Below are positions 1 through 11,644 of a DNA stretch of 64,000 nucleotides, one piece after another. The position numbers and the translations under genes were made by a program. The notes beneath the pieces were generated by a model, which was not told where the DNA came from, ran no database searches, and saw only the letters and a program-made list of their open reading frames with translations. This DNA comes from Aurifilum marmelostoma. Taxonomy: Eukaryota; Ascomycota; Sordariomycetes; Diaporthales; Cryphonectriaceae. Positions within the stretch are counted from its first letter, which is position 1. Every line of letters starts with the position of its first letter. The stretch is taken from the NCBI GenBank assembly GCA_027559495.1, contig JAMXSV010000001.1, positions 186,001 to 250,000 of the forward strand, read 5' to 3'.

Positions 1-911
1 TATACACGCCGGATGACCATGGCTTCTGGACTTGGAGAATGGTGGGGGTGTTGGGTTCGACTTTGATGGCTCGGGAAGAAGCTTCCTCCTCGTCCGAAAG
101 TGAGTGCTCTGGTACCTGGCGACGGTCGAATCTGAATATGGATTGACGTAATGAGACTCACAGGGCAGCAGGGGTTCGGCTAGTGTGTGCCCAAGTGCTC
201 GATATACTATGTAGTAGAGGGTACTGTACTATTATGTTATAGAACGCAAGAGCGTCCAGGCATGCCAATGCGCACGCTGTAGCAGTGGGTCCAGCCCTGG
301 CGCACGGCATCACTGATAATGGGTGCAGGGGCCTGGCACAGGGGCTGACCGGCCTCCATCCCTTGTCCCTGCCTCCTTCACGGGCGTTCCAGGAGACACA
401 GGCAGAAGACCTTGACTGGGCTTTGCCCAACCCCTTCAGACCGTTTCGCGCACCCAAGTTCTGGCATGTGACAGTTGAGACCGGACGTGAGAAGTGCGCT
501 GACGCTGCTGACTGAAAAGGGCAGGCCAGTCTGCTCCTCGATGTGGATCACTTCATCTGTGATTCCTCCCATTCGGTCTCTCTTACCTGCTCAGCACGTG
601 GAGATTCTCCGGATAGGAGATTCAACAAGTCTTTCAGCCCAGCAACCCGGTAAAGCATAGACACCGCTGTTGGCAGTCAGTTCCGCGTTGCTGTTTGGCC
701 TTTCATGAAAATATATTTCACTGACAGACACCCAGTCAGCCAACCCCCGCCGCGTTGTCGACGTCCACGCGCTCATGACGCTGTTCTGGACAGGTTTTTC
801 CGTTTCGAAGTCTTGCTTGGCGCTCTCATGATCTTGCTTCTGACCCTCTATTTGCTACCGACCGTTGCAATATCACTGTTCCTCAACATCAGGAACCTAT
901 TCAGATCCAAG
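1..911. other. Left-edge intergenic region, possible partial minus-strand exon at 1-125
   Basis: No complete gene is visible. On the minus strand, positions about 125 down to 1 stay open in one frame and read as an acidic, protein-like stretch (…SLSDEEEASSRAIKVEP…) that runs off the window edge. Upstream of it on the minus strand is a plausible acceptor (…ATATTCAG near position 131). The only near donor would give an intron of about 30 nt, which is too short, so the model does not close. This could be an internal exon of a gene lying to the left. The rest (about 160-900) holds only short, overlapping open frames on both strands and the presumed promoter of the next gene. Confidence 0.3.
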
Positions 912-1563
912 ATGAGCCTCCCCAGCGAGCTGAAGTACATGCAATACTCTCACAATCTCGAGGCGCAATACCTGCCGGCCATACGAGCGCTGATATCCAA
1001 GGACTTGAGCGAACCATACAGCATCTATGTCTACCGCTATTTTCTGTACCAATGGGGCCATCTATGTTACATGGTATTGCCCCCCCCCCCCAGCCCCAAA
1101 CTCAACTCAATCTCCCTTTTTTCTCATCACTGTGTATTCCCGAGATGCAGCGCTCCGACTGACCATCGTTCAGGCTCTCAACCCCACAGACTCATCCCTA
1201 GTCGGGGTGATAATCTGCAAACTAGAAACCCACTCTTCCCACTCGCCACCCACCCGAAGGGGATACATTGCCATGTTAGCCGTCTCATCTACCTTTCGCG
1301 GCCGAGGTGTGGCAACTGCCTTGGTTAAGAAGGCTATCGATGCTATGGCTGAGCGCAATGCCGACGAAGTGGTCTTGGAGACGGAGGAGACCAACAAGCC
1401 CGCCATGCGCCTATACGAGCGCCTAGGATTTCTTCGCTCCAAGAAGTTGCATCGATACTATCTCAACGGCAACAGTGCCTATCGGCTCGTGCTGCTACTC
1501 AAGAGTGTCGATCCGGACTCGGCAGCCGACTTTGCGCTGGACGAGTCCGAGAGGCATTCGTAG
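912..1563 (+). CDS. NAA30: N-alpha-acetyltransferase 30, NatC catalytic subunit
   Basis: Catalytic subunit of the NatC complex, which acetylates the N-terminal Met of nascent proteins starting Met-Leu/Ile/Phe at the ribosome. Two exons, 912-1073 and 1174-1563, give 183 aa. The intron 1074-1173 is GT-AG, phase 0, and begins with a run of C. The N-terminal part carries the family's DLSEPYSIYVYRYFLYQW block (about residues 35-52). The second exon has the GNAT acetyl-CoA loop R-G-R-G-V-A, followed by the VVLETEETNKPAMRLYERLGF and RYYLNG blocks typical of Mak3/NAA30 rather than NAA10 or NAA50. The start is the first in-frame ATG giving the conserved N-terminus. Length matches yeast Mak3 (about 176 aa). 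Confidence 0.93.
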
Positions 1564-2745
1564 TAGGTGTGGCACTCTGTGGCACTCTCGATCTTCGGGG
1601 TCAATGGACTGCAGAAAACAGGGCGGCAGCACAATCGTACGCGACAGCATTATCGGAAGGTTGTATGCGGCGCCGACCTCATCAGCCAATGAAGCCAATG
1701 GACCCGGGAACATGAGCGTGCAAGAGCACTGTATAATCACCGCTGCCAAAGACCGACGCCCAGTTGAGCTTGTCTGAGCCCGTGGCACATGCCGCGTGCG
1801 ATAATGTGAGCTATGTGGAGGCGATGCACAACGACGGTGGTTATCCAGCTAGGCGATGGGCTCTGGCGCAACAGCTACTAGATTAGACTGCAGACGCTGC
1901 GCCAGACATCAGGAGATTCAGGAGGGGCGGCGGGTCTTGCATGTTACGAAAGGCAGAGGAACGGAACAGGAGAGCTCTTTTGGAGATTGTACAGGGTTTG
2001 ACATCGAGAGTTTTCTTGCGAATCTACACGCGCACAGCGGCGGCGTTCTGGTACTAGGTGTAACGGCATTCTGCAGGCAGAGAGGCAGACATTACATCTG
2101 GAAGCATTTGCATGGTGGAAGACTTATTTCTATAGGCTAGATTCGGTAAAAGCAATCGGACCCAGCACGAAAAGTCCCCAGGACAATGTTGTAGGCGTTC
2201 ACAGGGCTTGTGATCCGGCGGATGATCTCGTTCCAGGCTGACCAAGCTGGGGGTGGTTCATCTGGGGTCAGTCCTGCAAAGAAGAAGAAAAGAAAAGCAA
2301 AGGAGATGGGTCAGAGGATTTGTTTGTCGAAATAGAGTGGAAATTCTATATGCATTGTTCGAGCCTAGAGATCTGACCTACCACATCTGAAAAAGCGACC
2401 AGAAATTTGAAGATGCCAAGCAGGTCAGAGCGGTCCGAGGACCTTGCTGTGACCAGCAACTCAGCAAGTACAGTGGCTACAAAACCCCACAGTGGAGGGG
2501 ACTTGGCCGAGGCGCTACTTACTCCTTCAGCTTCACCCCCGACACAATACGCAGTACGCTCTGCACTTCCTACCGCTGCCGAAGGCACACCCCGAACATC
2601 TTCATTCTATGCGACTCTATTTCTCGCATCGGAAACAGTGCTCTCATACTCCGATAGCATCTGACCCTGCCCTCCGTCTCCCTTTCCAATAACGGTTGCT
2701 CGTAATGATAGTGCGGCAGTCGCCAGATCAGGACCCCCCTTCAAG
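1564..2745. other. Intergenic region between NAA30 and the SPIN90-like gene
   Basis: About 1.2 kb with no supported gene. Open frames here are short, overlap on both strands and show no protein-like conservation that I recognise. The last few hundred bases presumably hold the promoter and 5' leader of the next gene. Confidence 0.5.
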
Positions 2746-4391
2746 ATGGCGGAAGGCATTGAAGTGTCTGTGGAAACCGAAGAGCAATTCTGGGACGGTA
2801 AGTCAGTGATACTCACGTATATCATCAGACACGGACTGATAGTTTGATTCTTCCATTGACAGAGCTGCGAAACATCCTGTCAGCCCATTGCGATTCCCAC
2901 GAGATACTCGACGACTCCTTGCGATCCTGGCTGCATCTCGTATCCAGTTGTCGCGACAGCTTTTTGGACAGCGAAGACGACGTCGCAAACTGCTCTCAGC
3001 TTCTTCTCGACAGTCACATATACTACGCGAACAAGGCTTACGTTCGCATACAAATAATATACAGCCTTCTGCAGGAGGACGACCCTTCCTCGCTCAATGT
3101 CATTGCCAACTTCCTACTCCTCGACGGCCGGTCCGACGAGAGCACCTTCAAACAGATGATTGAGGAGGGATGTTTTCCGAAGCTCGTTGAGCTCATCAAC
3201 GGGCGGAGGGAAGATGACAGGAGACTACATCGCTTGCTGCTGGAGCTGATGTACGAGATGGCGCGCATTGAGCGGCTGCGGGTGGACGACTTGCTGTGTG
3301 TCGACGACAACTTCATCATCTACATGTTCCACCTGATCGAGGGCCTGTCAGACGATGTGAATGACCCTTATCACTATCCCATCATACGGGTTTTGCTGGT
3401 CCTGAACGAGCAGTACATGGTCGCTTCTACGACTGCCGCTGTTGATGTTACCGAGACGACGGCACCATTGACGAACCGCGTCATCAAGATTCTCTCCTTG
3501 TACGGACCCAGGTACAGGACATTTGGGGAAAACATCATACTCCTCCTGAACAGAGAGACTGAGACAGCTCTGCAACTACTCATACTAAAGTTGCTCTATC
3601 TCCTCTTTACCACGAGGGCGACGTATGAATATTTCTACACCAACGACTTGCGCGTCCTCCTGGACGTCATTATCCGTAACCTTCTCGACCTGCCTGACGA
3701 ATCAATGGCCCTGCGCCATACCTACCTCCGAGTTCTCTACCCACTGCTGGCACACACACAACTTGGTAACCCGCCGCATTACAAGAGGCAAGAGATCCTT
3801 AAAGTTCTCCAGATACTCGGCGGCGAAGGGAACATTCACTTTGCCCCAGCAGACGAGACGACCCTAAGACTAGTTGACCGCGTCTCCAAGGTCGGATGGC
3901 TCAACGAGAGCGGCGAAAGCGAGATCGCCAAGAAGCTGCTTGGCATTAGTATGACCCACTCACAGACTGCTAGTAACGTGTCCGTGGTCGACGTTGCGGC
4001 CGTCATGGAGAAACCGGGGGTCAAGACGCCGAGCCGTAGGAAGGGTGTCGACACCAGGACCGAGGAACTGAAGGAGGCACTTGCCGCGCCATCGCCAGCA
4101 CCCGAGCCCGAAACAGCGTTGGGGGCCAGCGCGCAGCAGGAGAACAGCCCGGAGCGGGGAAAGAAGAGGACTCTACCCGTGGTTCCAAAGCACAGGCATG
4201 GCAAGCCAACGGCCGAACCCTTGCCCGTGTTGCATGTGAGTAATGGCAATGGGCACGCGGATGGGGCCAGCGTTGCAAAGAAGCTACCGCCCAAGACTCC
4301 GCCGCCGCGAAGGACGAGAATGATGAAGATTGAGACAGTGCCAGACGACACGGTGCCATTACCCACTGCATCTAACAACCCTGCATCATGA
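2746..4391 (+). CDS. LDB17: SPIN90/Ldb17 (Dip1) family Arp2/3 activator
   Basis: Cortical actin regulator. In fission yeast the homologue Dip1 activates Arp2/3 without a pre-existing filament to seed actin patches at endocytic sites; in budding yeast it is Ldb17. Two exons, 2746-2797 and 2863-4391, give 526 aa. The intron 2798-2862 has a GTAAGT donor, phase 1. The first about 350 residues are an all-helical leucine-rich array. It includes the conserved region around NEQYM at the end of the PIIRVLLVLNEQYM helix, diagnostic of the SPIN90/Ldb17 leucine-rich domain. The last about 140 residues are low-complexity with proline-rich PPKTPPPRR motifs, likely SH3-binding. The short first exon encodes an acidic MAEGIEVSVE start and is supported by frame and splice sites. 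Confidence 0.9.
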
Positions 4392-5687
4392 GCCTTCTAG
4401 GGATCACCATAAAATCAGGTCTCATTGGAGCGGTTCTTCCGGGAATAGCAGTGCGGTGTCCAACTGGCGAGCACTGCCTCGCCTAGCATTTCACAACGCG
4501 CATACGATATCTCAGCAGACTTCCACAGCATGGCACGGTGAGTAGGCGGCGTTCTTTTATCCCTGGGTTTTGGTCGACTGAATTTTTGGGTGTTCACCAG
4601 CCGCTTCTGCCTCAATACGGTCATGGCAGAGTTGTCTGGCGCTTTGAACTCGATATGTAGCTCACAAAGTAGGATTCAGCTGGTATGTAATTCGCATAAA
4701 TAATGCCATAGAATGGTCCCGCGGCTGAGTTGATCATGGCCTCTCGAATTGAAGTCTTGAATCGGGACTGTAAGTCTGATTGTGTTTTCTCATCATGTCG
4801 TCAGTGGCAGCGCATGTCCCGCGTGCTGAATTTGTTCATTTTCTACTTTACACTTGCGTGCAGTGACAGATGATACGGCACCGTGTCCCCACCACCCCCT
4901 TCAAACCTGTGTCATGAGATTTTTTACATGCACATACCCTTCACGCGAAATTTGTGCTTCTCTTCCCGGCTGACTTGGACCTCCTACCACCATTCCAAAT
5001 GCTGGCCCATCAACGACGATTCCTATGGTGTGTCTTCATATCGTAGGATTTTCTCGTTGTTTCTGGATTTCGACTAATGACCGTCAACGTCGTCGTTGTC
5101 AATAACTAAGTCCATGTTGCTAGATCGCCTCCTGCCACAAGGATCAATTATATGCTAGAGCCTTGTCCGTCGCTGCCACATGGGGACTGGAGTCAGCCCA
5201 TCCACTAATAACCACGCCAGAATGAGAGCATGAGCCATGCAGTTGCTGATTGTGCTTGTGGATAATCTAGCGAAGAACACTCCCATTGAGAAAAAAAGAA
5301 GCAATGAGCTTTAACAAGATGCTTCTGACCAAAGGCTGTCACTAGCGTTGTGGAAACTCGGCTAGGATTGCACACGGTCTTGCTTGTTAGTTAATCATGA
5401 AGGTGTCTTACAAGCGCCGTCGAGTTAACACCATTATTCTTGCACGTTTAGGCTCATCCAGTCTAGAAGCTCTGTCCCCCTATAAATATTCCTGATATAA
5501 CAATAATCGGATTTGATACTGATGGTGATTGGATATAATAGTAATACAAACCTTATAGAAGCTGGAATTCGAGCTGGGTTCATTTACGGAGGGAGGGACT
5601 CTGCGAGAACGCTGGCAGCTGGGAAAGTCTGAGCTTTGAGTGGGGAAAGCTTGGGTCTTATACGTAGAATTTTCAAGACCTGCTATA
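4392..5687. other. Intergenic region upstream of tRNA-Ser
   Basis: About 1.3 kb with normal base composition and no gene I can support. It lies between the SPIN90-like gene and the tRNA that marks the border of the AT-rich block. A TATA-like CTATAAATA occurs near 5480 but no gene follows it. Confidence 0.5.
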
Positions 5688-5787
5688 GGCACTATGGCGG
5701 AGTGGTTAACGCGTCAGACTTGAATAGTTCCGTTTTTCGAGCTATCTGATTCCTTCGGGAGCGCAAGTTCAAATCTTGCTAGTGTCG
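5688..5787 (+). tRNA. tRNA-Ser (anticodon UGA), with intron
   Basis: A complete cloverleaf can be folded. The acceptor stem is GGCACTA paired with TAGTGTC, with discriminator G at 5787. The D arm is GCG/CGC around GAGTGGTTAA. The anticodon stem is TCAGA/TCTGA with anticodon TGA at 5721-5723. A long class II variable arm (TCC TTCG GGA) points to Ser, and the T arm is GCAAG-TTCAAAT-CTTGC. A 19-nt intron lies at 5725-5743, one base 3' of the anticodon, the canonical position. A T-rich Pol III terminator follows at about 5790. It sits exactly at the left border of the RIP-mutated block yet is itself intact. Confidence 0.92.
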
Positions 5788-5985
5788 AGTTTTTATTATT
5801 CGGAGTTTTTGCATTAATTTATAAGCTAGGACTATTATTTCTTTTTTACTATCTCTATTCCTTTTATAATAAGTATAAGAATTAGTTATAAAAAAAGTAG
5901 TAAAGTTTTTTAAGAAAAAATTTAATTTTATTTTTTTATATAAATTAAATATTTATATTAATATTCTATATTGTTTATTATTAAG

Positions 5986-6016
<31 letters not shown>

Positions 6017-6105
6017 AATTATTTATAAATTAAAAAATTAGATAGTTTTTAAAAAAAATTTCCTTAAAAAGAATATATAAAAAGCATTTATTAACTATTT
6101 AAAAT

Positions 6106-6327
6106 TGTCACAGGCTAAGGCCGTAAATGGGGCTTCGGTAGCAACCGAAGCCAAAAACGCCACACGATGCGCTATATAATACGCACGCTATGCTACACCC
6201 ATAGAGCAGCTATTTAGCTACTCGCAGGTAGAAAATTCCTCATCTTTCTTCTATTACTCCCTAAGCTAGAATATTCACAGTAATAGACCCCTAATTGGGT
6301 GCACACCCCTTAGCTAGGCCTTTCACA
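6106..6327 (+). repeat. 5' LTR of Gypsy element 1
   Basis: Matches 10713-10933 along its length, with differences that are almost all transitions. It keeps far more G+C than its surroundings. It contains a perfect hairpin at 6131-6152 (9-bp arms GGCTTCGGT/ACCGAAGCC, 4-nt loop). The shared block around TAATAGACCCCTA…TTGGGTGCACACCC is the best-conserved part. Terminal TG…CA is intact here. Confidence 0.85.
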
Positions 6328-6829
6328 AGTATACTAATTAAAAAAGCTATTACAGTTTCGCTTTAAGCTTATTTACTGCAAAAGAGCTATTATAAATTGC
6401 CCTAATATACTCTCTTATAAAGAATAGAATATATTATATAGAATAATAGATAAGCGCTTTATTAAAAGAGAATTTTAGCTATTAAGAAATAATTAGATTA
6501 AGCAAAGATAAAACTATTAAGAGATTATATAAATTGCTTAAGTTAGCATTTAAAATAAGTTGCTTTTTAAAGAAATCTAAATCTTTATATAGAAAGATCT
6601 TTAAATAGCTTAAAATATTATTTTATAAAATAATAGAGAATTCTTATAAATTATTTAACTAGTTAGAAAAAAAGCTAAAGCATTTCTAGCAAATCTTAAA
6701 ATTAGCAATAAAAATTCCCTTAATATATTTATTACTAAATATAAAATTAATTTAAAAAGTATTTTTAAATTTTAAAATAAAATATAAATATTAGAATAGA
6801 AATTATTATAAACTATATTAATATAAAAT

Positions 6830-8160
6830 ATATATAATTCCTATCTAAGCAAATATTTAAAGCAAAATATTACTATCTTGCTATTAAGCTGCTTATATTT
6901 TTAGCTTAGCTTATATAAAATAGTATAAAGATTTACTTAAAACTATAATATTTGCAAATAAAAGATTATATAGCAATATTGCAAAGAGGGGCTTCTTAAG
7001 CCCTTATCTATTCTTAAGTAGCTATAGAGTAAGTTTTTAATTAACTTTATAATAAATTTATTTATAAGAAATAAGAATAGCTTTTAATATTTAATAATTA
7101 TTATAAACTAGCTAAGCAAAGCTATTATATTAGAAGCTATATATATAATAGATACTAAAGCTTATATTAAGCAGTTTATAAGCTGCTATTAGAGATATTA
7201 TAGATTTCTTAAAGCTTTAATAAGCAATTAGAGAATAAATTAGATAGAATTCTTTTAAAAATGCTTATATAAGTTAATTAGAATTAAGCAGCGCTTAAGT
7301 ACTGCTTATTATTTAAAAATAAATAAAGCAACTAAAAAAGCTAATTAAAAAGTTTTTAATTATCTAAAAGCATTTATAATATATATATAGAAAGACTAGC
7401 TATAATTACTAGCAAGTATATAACTAGCTATTAATAATAGAAATATTATTATAATTAAATTAAGCTTTTTCTTTTTTTAATATAAGTACTATGCTAATAT
7501 TATTTAAAAAGTAAAATACTCTGCAATATTAGCTTATTTACTATATATAAAAGCAGAAGATTTTATAAAATAATTAAAAAAGTTAATAGAATTTGCGTAA
7601 GTAGCTATAGCAGCAATTTAGCAATAAATAGAAGAAAGCGCAAACTAAAGAAGAGCATTAGCAGAATAGTTTACTATTAGGAATAATATATAATTATTTC
7701 TTAAGAATATAGTAATAAATTGCTCCTTTTAGAAATTAGCTTAGCTATATAAAAAATATAAGATAATAAAAGTAATTAGCTTATATATAGTAAAGCTAAA
7801 TATATTATATAGTATATACTTGCAGTTTTATATAGATTTATTATTATAAGCTACTAGCAATTTGCTATTTTTGCAGTAAATATAAAATATTTATCTAAAT
7901 ATAATTATTCTTAAAAATAGCAAATAAGAATTTAAATTCTATATAGAATTAATTTTAAAAGCTAGAAATAAATTAAGAATAAATTGCTTTTAAATAGAAA
8001 AGCTTTTTAAATATAAAATATAAATTATATAAATAAAATAGAAAAAATTAATATAAAAGCTATTTAAAAATATAAAATAAGTAAAAATATTAAATAAATT
8101 TAAAAGATAATATAAATTAATAAAAAAATAATAGCTTATAATAATAGCTTTAGAAATATA
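6830..8160 (+). pseudogene. Decayed Gypsy integrase and chromodomain
   Basis: Reading the + strand in one frame and allowing for RIP changes reveals an integrase. There is a zinc-binding region (YYWP-like, then C-x-x-C remnants) at about 6870-6990 and a core with an SDRGSQWVG-like segment near 7230. The STAYHPETDG-ATE-KANQEV-FNYL block is at about 7298-7365, and the SPFF…FxHGY-like segment near 7470. A chromodomain signature W-x-G-W-x-x-P-T-W-E-P is recognisable at about 8030-8062, where the expected Trp codons are now TAG/TAA and Pro codons CTA. The 7298 and 8048 motifs are in the same frame. Many TAA/TAG stops make it non-functional. Membership of the chromodomain-bearing Gypsy group is well supported; the exact family is not. 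Confidence 0.8.
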
Positions 8161-8589
8161 AAAGCCTAAATTTATAAAATTAATAAAGTATTAATTAGTA
8201 ACTAAGAAGCTAATATTTTTAAAATAAAGAAAGCTACTTAATAAAATAACTTAAATTTTATTATAAAACTTATTTTGCTTTTAAATAGCAAAATTATTAG
8301 ACTTAATATACTTAGTATTTAAAGCGCGCTTATCTTTAAGCTTATAAGCCTACTATATAAGCTTATACTTTATATACTCCTAAGCATACTTGCTTTAAAG
8401 CTAGATTAAAGCTTAATAGTAAAAGATAACTATTATAGCTAACTTATAAACTTAATAGCAGAAATCTACTAAGTTAGCACTAAAAGCTTTAATTTCTGCA
8501 TTAATATAGAGCTATTTCTGCTTTTACTTAATATTATTAAGCTATTTTTAGTAATAGAGAATATAATTTAAAGTATAGTAAATATAAAA

Positions 8590-9300
8590 AATTTAGCAAT
8601 TAATAAAAGCTAGTAAGAAAAAAGCAGCTTATTAGTAGTAAAAAAAGTAAAGAGAAATAAAGAAGAGTATATACTAGAATTATTATAATTAAAAGAATAA
8701 GCTATAATAAAAAGAAAATTAAAATAAATATAAAAAGTATTATTCTTATAAAGCTAGAAAATAGTAAATTAGTATAATAAAAGCTAGAAAAAGGGGTAAA
8801 TAAAGAATATTAATAAAATAGCAAAATATTAAGTATTTTAAGCAAAAGCAATAATTAAAAGAACTAATTTATAGAATTAGTAGCTAGTAAACTATTTTAA
8901 AGCTAATAGAAAATAAGAATATATTAGAATTATTAATATAATAATAGCTAAAATTTTAGAATATAATAAAAGCATAGTAGCTATAAAAGATAGCTTAGTA
9001 ACTAAAGAAATTCTAAGCTAAGCAAAAATAAATAAGCAATTAAATAGCAAATAAGCAAGTAATAAACTTAATATTATATTTAAAGCCTTAATAAAAGCGC
9101 TAAGTAAGCTTTTTATTTTTATAAAGAAAGTTACTTATATTAAGAGTTAAAAAGCTGCTTTATATTAGCTAAAAAGCTAGCTTTAAGCTAGAAAAGAAAA
9201 GTAAGAATTAGAAATTACTTATTATAAAGTTAAAAGAAATAAGATATTAAAAAAGAAAGGAAATTTAATTAAATAGAGAATAAGTTAAAAGCAGAATATA
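8590..9300 (+). pseudogene. Ghost reading frame of unknown origin inside element 1
   Basis: One + frame over about 700 bp is interrupted only by TAA and TAG codons. If these are read as mutated Gln/Trp, it looks like a charged, helix-forming protein (many Lys/Glu/Leu). It is in a different frame from the integrase-chromodomain upstream and ends before a C-run near 9315. I do not recognise the family. It could be a displaced gag-like segment, an additional ORF, or part of another inserted repeat. Confidence 0.35.
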
Positions 9301-10689
9301 TAACTTCTCCTTCCCCCCCCCCCTTAATAAAAGAAAAAGAGAAAGATATAATAGAATAAAGGCAAAAAATAATAAATTAAAATTTTAGAAAAAAGCTTAA
9401 TAATAATTATTAACTATTAAATATTTAATAGCTATAAAGCAGCGCAATAATTTACTATTACTAAAGATAAGCAAAATAAGCTAATCTAGAATTTACTTAA
9501 TCTAGTCTTTATTATTATCTTTATTCTTATTATTATTCTTTTTATCTAAAGTAATAGAAAAGCTATAATAGTGCTTTTAAGCGCTAAGAGAGCAGTTTAG
9601 CTAAATAAGCTTTTAGCAAATAAACTATATAGCATTAAAGAGATTTTAAAGAGCATTATAAATCTCTTATATTAGCTTAATCTTGCAGAATTATAAATAA
9701 TTAAAAAGAAAGAATAAAGCTAAGAAAAAGTAGCTACTTATATAATATAAATATAGCTTATTTAAGCTTAATATACTACTTTTAAAGAAAGCAGTAAAAG
9801 AGCTAGTATTAAGACTAATAGTAGCTTTCTTTAGCTATATCTCTTTATGCTAAAATAAGATAGCTTAATTAGCATTATATTAAGCTATAATAGAGTTTAA
9901 AAAGCAGATTAATAGCGCTTAAGTAGCTAATAAAAAAAAATTACTAAAATTGCTTAAGTTAAAATCTTAAATAGCTAAAGTTAATATAATAATAGTATTA
10001 ATTATATTAAAATTATAAGTAAGCTAAAAAGAAAGAAAAATTAGCTAAAAGATAATAGAAAGAATAAAGCTTATAAAAGATATATTATAATATAAATATA
10101 ACTAATATTTTTATTATTAATATGCAAAAGTAGCAAAAGCATTGCTTATTTAAGCTTATTTAAGTTAGCAAATAAGAAAAGAGCAGATAAAAAGCAGCTA
10201 CTTACTAGTAATATTAATGCAGAATATACTAAAATTAGTAATTAAGCAAGCAATATATTTAAAATAAAATATCTTATAAGTGCTTATAATTATATTAGTA
10301 ATTAAAGAGCAAATAGAGAGCTAGAAATCTTTATTTTTAGGGTAGTTAAATATTAAGCTATAAGGGAACTTAATAATATCATTTTGAATAGCTTTTTAGC
10401 AATAAGTAATAGCAATAGTTTAACTATAGTTAAAGAGGCTAGAAGGGGCTTTAAAGCAGCTATTATTATATAGAATATTGCCTAGAGCAAAGCTATTACT
10501 AATCTTAGCCTTCTTGCAACTAATTATTATAAGTAGCTACTTAAGAGTGCAGTATAAGTATAGGGATAATAGGTAAAAAGTATAGAATAGAATAAATAGA
10601 AGAAAGTTTTATTTAAAAGGAAAAATAGAAAATAGTTATAAGAAGAAGGAGATAGGGAGTAAATAATAGAGAGAGAAGCAAACTATTTA

Positions 10690-10709
10690 GAGAGAGGAAG
10701 AGAGGGGGG
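10690..10709 (+). other. Polypurine tract of element 1
   Basis: A 20-nt run of A and G only, ending in GGGGGG, lies 3 bp before the second LTR at 10713. Position and composition fit the plus-strand primer of an LTR retrotransposon and orient the element left to right. It survives because purine-only DNA lacks CpA and TpG targets. Confidence 0.7.
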
Positions 10710-10712
10710 TAA

Positions 10713-10933
10713 TATTATAGGCTAAAGCTATAAATAGGGCTTTAGCAGCAATTGAAGCTAGGAATGCTATATAACGCGCTATATAATATATATACTACGC
10801 TATACTTACAAAGCAGCTATTTAGCTGCTTGCAAGTAGAAAATTTCTTATCTTTCTTTTATTACTCCTTAAGCTAGAATATTTATAGTAATAGACCCCTA
10901 TTTGGGTGCACACCCTTAGCTAGGCCTTTTAAA
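10713..10933 (+). repeat. 3' LTR of Gypsy element 1
   Basis: Copy of 6106-6327. It starts TATTATAGG where the other copy has TGTCACAGG, showing G to A and C to T changes. The hairpin is destroyed by transitions. It is clearly more heavily mutated than the 5' copy, although a few sites are changed in the 5' copy instead. Confidence 0.82.
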
Positions 10934-11644
10934 AAAATTAATATTTTTCAAAAAGGCTAAAAAGAAATATATATTATAATAAGCTTTTTTCTTTTACTAG
11001 CTTTACTTTTCAAATCTTTTTACGCTTTTTACTTACTTATATAATCTATTTATATAATTAGTGCGTATATAATTATACTTTATATTATTATATAAAATAT
11101 AATAACTATTACTATATTAATTTTAGTATTATAGCTTATATAAATATTAAAATATTAAGGAAAAGGATAATATATATATATCTATAATAGAATAGGTCTA
11201 CGGTATTAGATTGCTTATTAGTTGTTAATTAACTAAAGAGCTATCTATTTAGCTAATGTGTATATGCGTTGCTATAGGCTATTCCTATAGCGCATAGTTT
11301 AGGATATAGCTTATGCACTGCTATTGTAGTAATATATTGCTATTGCTTGCTTAGTAAGATCTACAAATATATTCTTATAATGCTTAAACTATAAAAGACT
11401 TTATAATATATATTATTATATTTAAGATTAAAAGATTAATTAATTTAGTTTAGTTAATAGCTTAATTAAAACTAATTATAAATATAGTATAATTAGTTTA
11501 CAATACTTAATAGTTATTATAGTTTAATTATATAATATAAAATGATTCAAAGAAAATGCATAAGTAATAGATAAAATCTTTAAAAATATAAAATATATTA
11601 AAATAGAAAAGAAAAAGTAAAAATAGTAATAGAAAATAGCATCT
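10934..11644. other. RIP-mutated spacer between the two retroelements
   Basis: About 700 bp of AT-rich sequence with slightly better-preserved GC patches around 11190-11370. I find no LTR, tRNA or protein remnant in it. Confidence 0.5.

Larger units (their letters stand above)
6106..10933 (+). mobile_element. Degenerate Ty3/Gypsy chromovirus-type LTR retrotransposon
   Basis: Two about 222-bp direct repeats (6106-6327 and 10713-10933) flank 4.4 kb. The 5' LTR starts TGTCACAGG and ends TTTCACA. Both flanks carry the 5-mer AAAAT (6101-6105 and 10934-10938), a probable target-site duplication. A polypurine tract lies 3 bp before the second LTR, fixing the + orientation. A decayed integrase plus chromodomain is readable on + at about 6830-8160. 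It starts only about 500 bp after the 5' LTR, so gag, protease and reverse transcriptase are missing from their usual place. About 2.5 kb after the chromodomain is unassigned. The element is dead through RIP and probably rearranged. Termini are estimates because of mutation. Confidence 0.82.
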
